Shown here one piece after another: positions 56,068 to 64,000 of a DNA stretch of 64,000 nt. Each line of letters starts with the position of its first letter. Position 1 is the first letter of the stretch. The DNA lies in assembly GCF_022539505.1 (NCBI RefSeq), contig NC_061510.1, forward strand, positions 227,996,043-228,060,042, written 5' to 3'. The translations under genes and the position numbers were made by a program. The notes beneath the pieces were generated by a model. It did no database searches. It was not told the DNA's origin and was given only the letters and a program-made list of their open reading frames with translations. The DNA comes from Lolium rigidum (Eukaryota > Streptophyta > Magnoliopsida > Poales > Poaceae).

Positions 56068-56419
56068 GCAACTAGTTGCGCCCGCGTCCCATTTTTTGTT
56101 GTGATACTTCCAAGTTTCCAAAAAATGCAAACTAAAATTCTAGACATACATTGTGTTGTGTCTTGTGCATCTGTCAAGTTTCATCCAAAAATATGTCAAA
56201 ATGTGACCTGTGTAAAAAAGAGAAGACGTACGTAAATAGTGTCACGTACTATTTACACATCATTTGTTCTTTTTGTGTAGGCCACATTTTGACATATTTT
56301 TCGATGAAATTTCACAGATGCACAAGATACAATAGAATGTATGTCTAGAATTTTAGTTTGCATTTTTTGGAAACTTGGAAATGTCAGAACAAAAATGGGG
56401 TGCGGGCGCAACTAGTTGC
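56068..56419. mobile_element. Long-TIR foldback MITE in an intron
   Basis: The ends are GCAACTAGTTGCGCCCGC and its reverse complement. The arms pair over roughly 150 bases each (for example TGCAAACTAAAATTCTAGAC with GTCTAGAATTTTAGTTTGCA), leaving a short centre with GTACGTAAATAGT. Length is 352 bp. Long inverted repeats suggest a Mutator-like MITE, but no clear 9-bp target duplication is visible. The 65-residue ORF inside is a product of the repeat. Confidence 0.75.
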
Positions 56420-56688
56420 GGAATATACATATGTTAGACAGGATAGTCCAAGGTTGAGTGACCATCAACACCAGCTTAATCCATTATATTACTGAGGACT
56501 TAAGAGAATATAACAGAGATACCATTGGAATCCTAATTGTGTGGGGAGCGTGATCAGCCACCTACTAATCTTGCTACATTAGAATCGTAAAATCTTTCAG
56601 GTTTAACAGTTACTGGATGTGTATCTGGTCTTTCTGCATTTGTTCGTGCCTGTTATTCACACTTTTTGTTGTTGTTTCAGGTTCATCG

Positions 56689-58544
56689 ATGACGGTAGTG
56701 GATTACATTGACTTGGATGATGATGAGTGTTTTGTGAAAGTAGATTTTGTTGATTTGAGCACTGACGAAGATAGTGTTGAAAAAGATGGCAATGTTCCAG
56801 AAGATGACAGTGTTGCTAGGTCTGAAAATGTGGCTAAAGCTGCAGTATCATCGTCAATTTCAGAAGAAGATGCTATTCCTACGATGCCCTTGTCAAAGTT
56901 AGAACAGGAGCATGCTGCTACAGCATCCTTGTCAATTGTAGGACATGGTGCTGCCACATCCTCAGTAATGGAAGAAAAGGTTATGCAGCCTGAACATCAG
57001 AAGTTTCTCACGACAAGCGATGCTGCAAAAGAGGCCACACGTTCTGAAAATCATGGGCTTATTGCAGCAGGTCATTTGGTGGGCGAAGTTATGCAGTCTG
57101 AACATGAACAAGTTGCTGCCACTTCCATGTTGTCAAAACAAGGTGCTATCACATCGTCATTAAAGGAAGACAGTTTCATGCAGTTTGGCAATCAGGTGTT
57201 TGTTGTGGCGCTTGATCACACGAAAGAGGCCACACAATCTGAAAGTACAGTGAAGGCTGCTGGGTCGCCGTCGATGACAGAAAGAGGTACTACCTGCAAA
57301 GTTCACCGTGTGGGACAACTATATCAGATGATTGGATGCCCTTACATCATAGGAGATGGCTTAGATTCATACACTTCCCATGGTGGAGGCCACCCACAAG
57401 GTGAACCTGGTTCCAGCACACTACTGTGCACCAAATCAGAAGTATCAATCAGGGTGAGAGGAGTTGCTGGGAATTCTATGGGCAGCACAGGAATCAACAA
57501 TATCCATGCCCAGGAAAAACCAGATGAGAACTGTGATTTTGAGGCAGAAGCAGAAGCACTCTGCCAGGAAGTGAGCCAGGATGTTTTTGCTATGTCCCTG
57601 TCTCCTCAGGACAAAGAGAAGAAAATCATCCAGCTTAGGAAATTCTATGACAGGAAAGGAAAGAAACAAGTGAATGCCTCTGACACAGAACACAACAGGC
57701 AGTTGAGGATTGTCCATAGTAATAGAGTGTCACCACCGCTGCACAATGGAAACGTCCTTAATGGTGAAGTTGTGGTGTCCACCTACCAAGGATGCAGGAC
57801 ATCCCAAGGAAATACAGTGCATGACAAGGTCCACAAGAATGATTCACAGGGCTGCATGGTTGAAGGCTGTACAAATGGTGCACATGGAAGCACACCTCTA
57901 TGCGTTTTCCATAATTCAAGGCCGCACAAAAGGTGCTGTGCAGTTGTTGGGTGCACGAAGGCAGCATCTTCATGTAGAAGCAGTGTAGGCCGCACAGACC
58001 GTTGTATTAAGCACGGAGGTGGCAAGAGGTGTAAATATGATGGTTGTGGGAAAGGTGCTCAAGGAAATACAGATTACTGTATTACGCATGGCGGGGGAAG
58101 GCGATGCAAGTCTCAAGGATGCAGGAAGAGTGCGCAAGGGCGAAGTGATTATTGTGTCGAACATGGCGGCGGCAGACGCTGCAAGTATGAAGGATGTAGC
58201 GAGAGCAGAAGATGTATGAAAGGTTTCTGCTCTATGCACATAACATGTACTTCGAGTGGGAATAATTCTGGTCATGAAATGCTGCCAGAACCAGCACCAG
58301 CGTGTTGGGCCAAGAAAGCAGAACGATCCAAAGGAAGAAAGTCTTGCTCAGTGGCTGGAGGAAGGGCTCAGAAAAGGCAGAACACCAATGATTATGTGAT
58401 AGCATTAGAAGCTTCAGTGTCATCGAGGTTTGAAATTTGTTAATAATTTACGTATGAGTTAACCAATTTTATTTTTTCACTCATAAATATCGTTTGCAAC
58501 ATATTTCCAGACGGCAGAGGAAAAGGCAGGGTTTTATTTGTTAG
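56689..58544 (+). CDS. WRKY19-like protein with five Cys/His (HGGG) repeats
   Basis: The main exon follows the acceptor GTTGTTTCAG (56680). I chose the ATG at 56689, first after the acceptor. If unspliced the frame ends at 58443 (584 residues). An 83-bp intron (58428-58510) would instead extend it to a stop at 58542-58544 with a basic tail RRQRKRQ. The N-terminus has two SUMO-interaction-like motifs, VDYIDLDDDE and VDFVDLSTDED. Residues ~85-190 hold a degenerate repeat (ATSSV...KEATRSE / ITSSL...KEATQSE). Residues ~385-518 hold five units of the type RCKYDGCGKGAQGNTDYC followed by HGGG. Such proteins are annotated in plants as probable WRKY transcription factor 19, yet no WRKYGQK motif exists here. 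The likely role is nuclear, perhaps metal- or nucleic-acid-binding, but unproven. It is the only convincing host gene in the window apart from the B3 gene. Confidence 0.8.
58428..58510 (+). other. Possible last intron of the WRKY19-like gene
   Basis: Donor ATCGAG then GTTTGA and acceptor CATATTTCCAG. It is 83 bp and AT-rich, which fits a short plant intron. Splicing would replace the ending FEIC with a basic end. Both versions keep an open frame to a stop. Confidence 0.5.
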
Positions 58545-59109
58545 AACAGTATGCAAAAGCACAGTGAGTAAAGAACTCCTCATCTTGTTTGTAGTTTAAG
58601 TTTCTTCCACTTACAGTTCTCTTGGTTGAGAGCATCTCCAGTCGCGTCCCCCAAACCGTCCCCCAAACCGCGCCGGATCGAGCGTTTGGGGGACGTGTTT
58701 CGTTCGTGCCGCGTTTGGGGACGTCGCTCCCCAGCCGCGTCCCCCAAACGCCGCCCCCAAACATTTAAAATAATTTTTCTGGCATTTTTATTTCAATTTC
58801 CACAAACTAATACATAATTTGGAACGTGGTTTACACGAAAACACAGTTTGGAACATGGTTTTCCACAAACTAATACATAGTTTGAACCATGGTGGACACA
58901 AATATAAAATATTGCAAAGAAACTAAACCTAACTAGGCCGTGCATCGAAGGTTTCGTGTGTTCGCTGCTAAGAAAGAACACTCGAGGGCACACCCGGTCA
59001 CCTAAACTGGAAAATCCAGCGGGAGGATGGTGCCCTTGTTGGTTCTACCGATGAGGCGAACAGGCAGAAACCTCCGTGCACGTTTTCGCTGCGAAGAAAC
59101 AACACTCAT

Positions 59110-59607
59110 TCAGTCGTCCTCCTCGTCGGTGCTGTCGTCGTCCCTGTCGACGTGGTAGTCCCGGAGGCAGCGCCTCTCGTCGAAGACCTTGACGCTCATG
59201 TCCCTGTTGCCGAAGTAGGAGAACACGAGGATGAAGCCGGCTTGGAGGCTGTGGTGGCGCGCGAACTTCTCCCAGCCGATGTTGAAGTACATCTTGCCGC
59301 GCGCGTCGTAGATCGCCTTGACGATCCACCGGCGGTAGCCGCACGAATGCTCCCGCAGATGCATCGTGCGCGGGCGTACGCCGCCGACGTACTCGGCGAA
59401 GGAGTCCGGCAGCCTCCGGATGCCGCGCGGGTCGCCCTTGAGGACGTGGACGAACTCGAACGGGACGTCCGGCTCCACGTCCATCTCCGACGATGATGAA
59501 GGCGGCGGCGTGGAAGGCGACGGCGAGCGTTCAGCTGCGCCGCGGCCACGACCACGACCACGGCCACGGCCGCGGCCGCGAGGTCCGCCTCCGCCTCTAC
59601 CAGACAT
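59110..59607 (-). CDS. B3 DNA-binding domain protein encoded inside the Harbinger-like element
   Basis: An intact, intronless 165-residue frame. Residues 1-24 are an Arg/Gly run (GRGRGRGRGRGRG), which suggests RNA or nucleic-acid contact. Residues ~25-45 are Ser/Pro-rich. Residues ~48-145 resemble a B3 fold of the REM type: FEFVHVLKGDPRGIRRLPDS, EYVGGVRPRTMHLREHS, RRWIVKAIYDARGKMYFNIG, WEKFARHHSLQAGFILVFSY and RDMSVKVFDERR. The tail is acidic (DDDSTDEEDD). B3 domains bind DNA in plant nuclei. The ATG at 59607 lies about 90 bp downstream of a TATA box. It could be a captured host gene or a long-standing element protein. GC content is high at third positions, as in many intronless grass genes. 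Confidence 0.75.
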   Translation of the reverse strand: MSGRGGGGPRGRGRGRGRGRGRGAAERSPSPSTPPPSSSSEMDVEPDVPFEFVHVLKGDPRGIRRLPDSFAEYVGGVRPRTMHLREHSCGYRRWIVKAIYDARGKMYFNIGWEKFARHHSLQAGFILVFSYFGNRDMSVKVFDERRCLRDYHVDRDDDSTDEEDD

Positions 59608-59696
59608 GGCGTCGAGTCTTGTTGAGAGATGGTGGCGGCTAGGGTTTGGGAGAGAGGCGCTAGGGTTTGTGTGTGAGAGGGACGATGAGAGGCGCC

Positions 59697-59704
59697 CTTT
59701 TATA
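59697..59704 (-). promoter_or_regulatory. TATA box of the B3 gene
   Basis: TATAAAAG on the minus strand inside the element, 90-97 bp upstream of the ATG, leaving a plausible 5' UTR of about 65 bp. Confidence 0.6.
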
Positions 59705-60091
59705 GGCCGGAGAAGGCGGAGGAGCGGTGGCGCTCATTGACGCCGGCACGCAGAGCTAGGCGCGACGGGACGCGTCGCCGTGCCCTCTGCGGGAAGCTGC
59801 ACCGTCGCTGCGCGCCAATAACTTCCGTCGCGAGGTAGGCGACGGTTAGGTTTAAATTAATTGTGCCGCTGACGGGTCGGCCCCGCCACTCCCCGCCTCG
59901 CTTTTCGTTGTGTCCGGCGTCCCCGGTGCGTCCCCTGTGGGACGGGGACGGGCTCGGGGCGCCGGACACCGAATGGGGGCGCGCCGGACGAAAAAGGGCT
60001 TTGGGGGACGCGGCTGGAACGCTTTTTTTGTCCGGCGCGCCCCAAATCGCTTTGGGGGACGGTTTGGGGGACGCGACTGGAGATGCTCTGA

Positions 60092-61260
60092 GTAGGCGTT
60101 GTCTGAAATGATGAGCACTTTTAGTTGTGTATACATAAATATTGGCTTTTTGTTCAATGGGTGCAGAGAACATAAAAATAGCACGACAGGGGAACTATTG
60201 GTTACACTTTACTTCTAGCACCATTGCATCTGTGACCCACAGTTGGTATTTCGTGAAAAGTATATCTCCTTTGTTTTTTCGATAAAGATCTCCTTTGTTA
60301 AATATGGCTTATATGGGTGACAAAAAACCCATGTGCAACGCTTTCATTCTTAGTGAAGCACAAGCTGGTTTTGGCATCTCAGCTTCCTTTCAACCATGTA
60401 GTTAGAAGAGTGATCCGGAGGTGGCTGACATCCGGTTGTACAAATCCACTTCCACTAGGGAGTAGTCACCATCTGTTTCGCGGGGCTTCTCGGATTATCC
60501 TTGCCCATAGGCCAATGTAAATAGTTTGTGCAAATTCTCTTCTTCTAATTGAAAGGCAGTCCTCCAGCCTGTTTAATCAAAAAGATAAAGTGAAATTCTG
60601 GCTCTGTGAATGCGTTAAGTTCAATCGGGTAAATATCAACTACGCACACTCGATACATTCTAATGACTGTTATGCTCACTTGTCACTTTAATAGGCAAAC
60701 AACTCGCATGATGAGCTTGGAGAGTGGCCTCCCAGCAGGGCCTCCACTCCTACTACGGTACTGAAGTTCTGATTGCGGAGGTTTACACCTGGATCACAGT
60801 CCCCCTTATTTTGTGATGAGCTTGCTGTCAAGATGGTAAAAGGCACATCTAGTCCGTGATGAATAGCTGGAGTCTGAACTATAGTTAGTCTGAACTAGTA
60901 GTAAGTAGTTAAAATAACTACTAAGGGTAACAGGAGCTGAGACATCTAGGCTGAAGATATTTTCACGTAAGGTAGAAACAATCTCTGGGCTAAGCAATGT
61001 TTCTGTTCGAACACATGCGCATGAATTGGCTGCTTGTTTGGTTTGAACTGAGATATTCAGAAAAGCCCGCTTCTTCCATGATTAATCTATAAAACTCGAT
61101 GTGGCATCCACAGTTCTAATATTTAGTTTATCGAATTCTAGCACGGCATCTCTGAAACACTTCGGTTGAGGAAAGAAACGGCACCTTTAAAGCTAGTAGC
61201 TAAAATTTTAAGACGATGAATTTGAGATTTCTCCTGGACAACAACTGGCTCTGATCCGTG
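60092..61260. other. Unassigned stretch downstream of the Harbinger-like element
   Basis: Mixed composition. Its left part is likely the displaced 3' flank of the WRKY19-like gene. I find no convincing gene, repeat or transposon end in it. Confidence 0.4.
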
Positions 61261-61266
61261 GATGTT

Positions 61267-61423
61267 TTAGTCAAGCGCCAAGTGCTTCCCGCAGAAGAGG
61301 CCGCCCTTGATACACTTGTGTTCCTGTAGGCGGGCGAGGAACAGCTTCGTCACATCCAGCACTCCGCATTGCAGCTCCACCATTTGCAGAACGGTACCCA
61401 CGGTGTCCTGTACTTGCACACAT
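61267..61423 (-). CDS. Possible last coding exon of an unidentified gene
   Basis: On the minus strand, after an acceptor-like GGCTGGTCAG, a 51-codon frame runs to a TAA at 61267-61269. It includes VGTVLQMVELQCGVLDVTKL and LARLQEHKCIKGGLF. The leucine pattern and balanced composition look protein-like. A second frame of the same stretch is also open, and no upstream exon could be fixed. I do not recognise the protein. It may be a gene remnant. Confidence 0.3.
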
Positions 61424-61429
61424 CTGACC

Positions 61430-62555
61430 AGCCAGACGAATTAACACATGTTCTTATCATACGAAAGGAAGAATCGAGAAGAATCAAATAGACAAAGAAG
61501 GCAGTGAAATGGATCTTGCCGGGAACACGAACCGCCACCCGCCGCAAAAGATGCCACCCACCGCAACAGACGTAGGATTTGGGTGGAAGGTCACACGTGC
61601 TAGAGGAAAGCAGAGAGCGGCACGCTTTGTGTCCATGGTTGATGGCTGCGAGCGAGCTTACTCTGCGTGTAAGATTAGGGTACCGCGATAGAACTCAATT
61701 TTATTTCAGAGCCTGTTATGAACACTACTTTTACGTGGGACGTCCATAAAACGTCCATGTCAACAGAACTATAACGAGGTGCGCCAAAAAATGATCTTTA
61801 AAATTAAATTTTATGGTCGTGGACTTTTTCTTATAATGCCTTGAGTGCATCGGTTGCAGCCAAAAATGATCTTTACAACTAAATTTTATGGTTGACGAAC
61901 TTTTTCTTACAATGCCTTGAGTGCATCGGTTGCACTGTCTAAGAGCTAGCTTAGGGTAACGGGAGGGCGGCCATGGCATGGCATGGAAGGGGAATAAAGG
62001 GCTCGCAGGAAGGAGGAGCCAGAGGAGCTTGCTAGGGCAAGGGGCTCAGGAATGGGAGAGGCGGCCGTGGAGGTGGAGAAATATGAAATAATGGACGGAG
62101 ATAGCGGAGAAGATAGGAGCACATGGCTGCCTCGATTCTTGAATAGTGGGGACAGCACCGCTTTTATCGCTGATGGACTGCAGCCGGAACAACTGAAACC
62201 CGGAAGCTACAGGAGAAAATGAAGGTGGGCAACGGGATTGAGAGGCCGATAAAAAGGAAGGCGGAGACTATCTGCGTTAGCGATGCACCATCAAAAGTGA
62301 AAACTGCTGACGTGTCCACCTTTAACTGGAGGAAATTCTACCATCAACAGTTCCTAAAATGCTAAGATTTTAGCAAAGGAAGTTAGCTTCGATATAGGTA
62401 ATAGCTGGGCAGTGCACTGCCTGCACCGTCTTGTGTTCTGCCATACTGTCTTCAGTTTCGTTGTGTATTGCTTTCTGTTTCAATGTGCACTGCATTCTAT
62501 GTTGTTGTGCACTGCCTCTTGATAAGTGGAAACTTCACCTTGGAATGAAGTGAAA
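61430..62555. other. Unassigned stretch with one short tandem repeat
   Basis: No supported gene. Contains a two-unit ~75-bp tandem repeat (61787-61935) with CCTTGAGTGCATCGGTTGCA in both units. Frames around 61509-61691 and 61946-62158 lack protein-family motifs. Confidence 0.4.
61787..61935. repeat. Two-unit ~75-bp tandem repeat
   Basis: Both units share AAAAATGATCTTTA, AAATTTTATGGT, CTTTTTCTTA and CCTTGAGTGCATCGGTTGCA, with about ten differences. Confidence 0.8.
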
Positions 62556-62557
62556 TA

Positions 62558-62680
62558 CTCCCTCAGATTCATACTAATTGACTCAACTTTATCTAGACAC
62601 AGATGTATCTAGTCAACAGACGCATCTAGATACATCCACATCTAGATAAAGTTGAGATAATTAATTTGGATCGGAGGGAG
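62558..62680. mobile_element. Stowaway-like MITE
   Basis: The ends CTCCCTCAGATTCATA and TTTGGATCGGAGGGAG are inverted, with TA at 62556-62557 and 62681-62682. It is 123 bp, with an internal ATCTAGATA palindromic region. Typical of Tc1/mariner MITEs. Confidence 0.85.
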
Positions 62681-62699
62681 TAACCGTTCTAATCAAGCT

Positions 62700-63042
62700 T
62701 TATCGATGAAAACCTGCATAAATTCTACAATCACCATGATGTTTCTTGGGCTCACCTAATTTGGCAAGCATACTACAATGGAAATTCAGCGCACACACAC
62801 ATATAGGGGCATGTCATCATTTAGCATTGGAGATGGCAGATCTTGTCTCATGGAAAAATTTACTAGATGGAAATACTATGGAAGAAAAATACCCTCACCT
62901 GCATTCATTTGCCAAAATTGAAAATATTACAATGGAGAAAGTTCTCATAGAAATGAATAATAATTTATGTGAGTTAAGAACTCCCATTATCTATCATTCC
63001 TCATTAAGAATTACGGCCCAATTTTTTTTTTGGAGCTTCTAG
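62700..63042 (+). pseudogene. LINE reverse transcriptase C-terminal fragment
   Basis: The frame around 62730-63030 has WAHLIWQAYY, MADLVSWKNLLDGNTMEEKY and PHLHSFAKIENITMEKV, resembling the region after the reverse transcriptase in grass LINEs, just before the zf-RVT domain. The start and the zinc-binding end are missing, and a poly-T-like run ends it. A short decayed piece only. Confidence 0.45.
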
Positions 63043-63760
63043 ATGGCTTGGGGTGAGGGGTAGCCTAAGCCCGAAAGAACTGGATTTTAACCGTGGAAGG
63101 GGGTAGTCGGCTTTAGCCATTTGTCTGTAGTGGGGAAAAGCTGGTGTACCCTAGCTCCCCGTAGCTTCCTGAGCGCCAGCGAAACGGTATATGGCTTGGC
63201 CCCTATATTTTACCTTATTTACGTCCAAATGCCACCGCGAAGCTAGTAGTTGACCGAAACGTTTTCCCCTCGCGGCCTGCATAGAGACATCCCAATCGAA
63301 CATGTTGTTCTTGCGATAGAAAATGAATGCGCTAGGGTTCCTCGGCCGCTGTTGCCCCCTGACGCTCCAGCCGCCGCTAGTTGCCCGCTCACCTCCCGTC
63401 CCCGGCTGCCTGGCCCACCGCCCCATCTCAGGCCGCGTCGACTCCATGGTGAACGACTAGCCCACAGACACCCGCTGCACGTCGTTGCCCCATCAGCAGA
63501 GCTCGAGCTCGGTGGCTAGCAGTCCCTCTGCCGCGGATGTCGAACGACGGGGCATCGTTCGGCCATCTCGCATCCACTCCAGCGCACCTCCCTTGTCTGG
63601 CCATCTCCCAACACCGCAATCACCAATGCTCTGTTGAATCTCTGTCTCTGTTTTGTGTAACACAAGGGTATTATAGACTTTTCCTCATACACCTGAGATA
63701 ATAAGCTAAGATAGGAGAAGCCAAAAAGAGCTGGAATGTGGTTTCTCAAGAGCTTAACCT
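63043..63760. other. Unassigned stretch with a GC-rich block
   Basis: 63240-63640 is GC-rich with Pro/Arg-rich frames on both strands and no family motif. The remainder is unremarkable. No supported gene. Confidence 0.4.
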
Positions 63761-64000
63761 CACGATGGTTTCTCCGGACAACTCCGGTTACAGTGGCTTA
63801 TTGAATGGATCGTAGCGAACAAGAGGGGGGGTGAATGGGCGCTACACAATTTTTATGTCTTTTTTAGTTTTTATGCGATGCGGAAGTAAAGGGCATAGCT
63901 TTGGTGATAGGGGTGTTCCTAGTATGATCCCAGGCTAGTGCAACAAGCAAAGGAACCAAACATGATAGTAAAGTTAAGGAGCGGGACAACCGGGGACGCG
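63761..64000. mobile_element. Possible retrotransposon end at the window edge
   Basis: Words such as GAACAAGAGGGGGGGTGAAT and ATGCGATGCGGAAGTAAAGG are the kind found at LTR or leader regions of grass retroelements. No LTR boundary is in view, so the class is uncertain. Confidence 0.3.

Larger units (their letters stand above)
58630..60088. mobile_element. Harbinger-like DNA transposon carrying a B3-domain gene
   Basis: Both ends read GAGCATCTCCAGTCGCGTCC and continue identically for 38 bp in inverted orientation. The triplet TGA flanks the element on both sides (58627-58629 and 60089-60091). Ends of this type with 3-bp duplications are typical of PIF/Harbinger-like grass elements, though these usually duplicate TTA or TAA. 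Extra CCCCCAAAC words lie just inside each end. No transposase is present. The only gene is the B3 ORF at 59110-59607. The element sits just 3' of the WRKY19-like gene. Confidence 0.8.

Noticed and set aside
56703..56957. Antisense ORF over the WRKY19-like exon, and others at 57445-58025
   Set aside because: Shadows of the coding exon without motifs.
59196..59567. Arg/Ser-rich minus-strand and plus-strand ORFs over the B3 gene
   Set aside because: GC-rich shadow frames; only the 59110-59607 frame shows a B3 domain and a sensible start.
63151..63519. Overlapping ORFs in the GC-rich block near the right edge
   Set aside because: Pro/Arg-rich on both strands, no family motif, no splice or promoter support.

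Overview
This is nuclear DNA of a grass, most likely a cool-season (Pooideae) species such as a ryegrass, fescue or Triticeae relative. The species cannot be fixed from sequence alone. The evidence is a dense nest of Athila-type Ty3/gypsy elements with a tRNA-Asp primer site, a CACTA element with GTGGCGCAC/GTGCGCCAC hairpins, Stowaway MITEs with CTCCCTC ends and TA duplications, and intron-bearing host-type sequence. There is no rRNA, no CRISPR array and no prokaryotic signal. A run of exactly 100 N at 20094-20193 is a scaffold gap.

Layout. 1-1486 is the 3' part of a Tat-like gypsy element with an antisense extra ORF. 1487-4089 and 4090-9674 are two nested minus-strand Athila elements, the second resembling the abundant cereal family Sabrina. 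9675-20093 is the 5' part of a CACTA element carrying a decayed TNP2 transposase and a second gene with an Ulp1-like protease start, cut off by the gap. 20194-21077 is a Tat-like 3' end with its LTR, and 21078-21526 an Athila scrap. 21527-27342 and 28629-34489 are two near-identical direct copies of one block: tandem repeats, a roughly 590-bp foldback, the CACTA right end, and an Athila interior with its primer site. A second CACTA left end at 27343 lies between them. 34944-48825 is a minus-strand chromovirus with a 5-kb LTR, lying between two opposed pieces of the same Athila LTR. 49209-51910 is a second Tat-like 3' end, again with the antisense ORF. 52458-54540 is a decayed Ty1/copia pol.

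The right 10 kb is the gene-bearing part. A WRKY19-like gene (not a true WRKY protein: five Cys/His repeats and two SUMO-interaction-like motifs) occupies about 54.7-58.54 kb. Its introns hold a Stowaway MITE and a long-TIR foldback MITE. Just downstream, 58630-60088 is a structurally complete Harbinger-like DNA element with perfect 38-bp ends. It carries an intact, intronless B3-domain gene with its own TATA box. Beyond it are mostly unassigned sequence, one possible minus-strand exon, a Stowaway MITE and a LINE scrap.

The most interesting signals are the Harbinger-like element carrying a B3 protein, the repeated antisense ORF with its own promoter in two Tat-like elements, and the foldback inside the CACTA repeat array. 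Sequence differences between repeat copies also cluster as small indels at CAG/CTG/CCGG sites. That looks more like long-read miscalling at methylated cytosines than evolution, so many frameshifts here should be distrusted.
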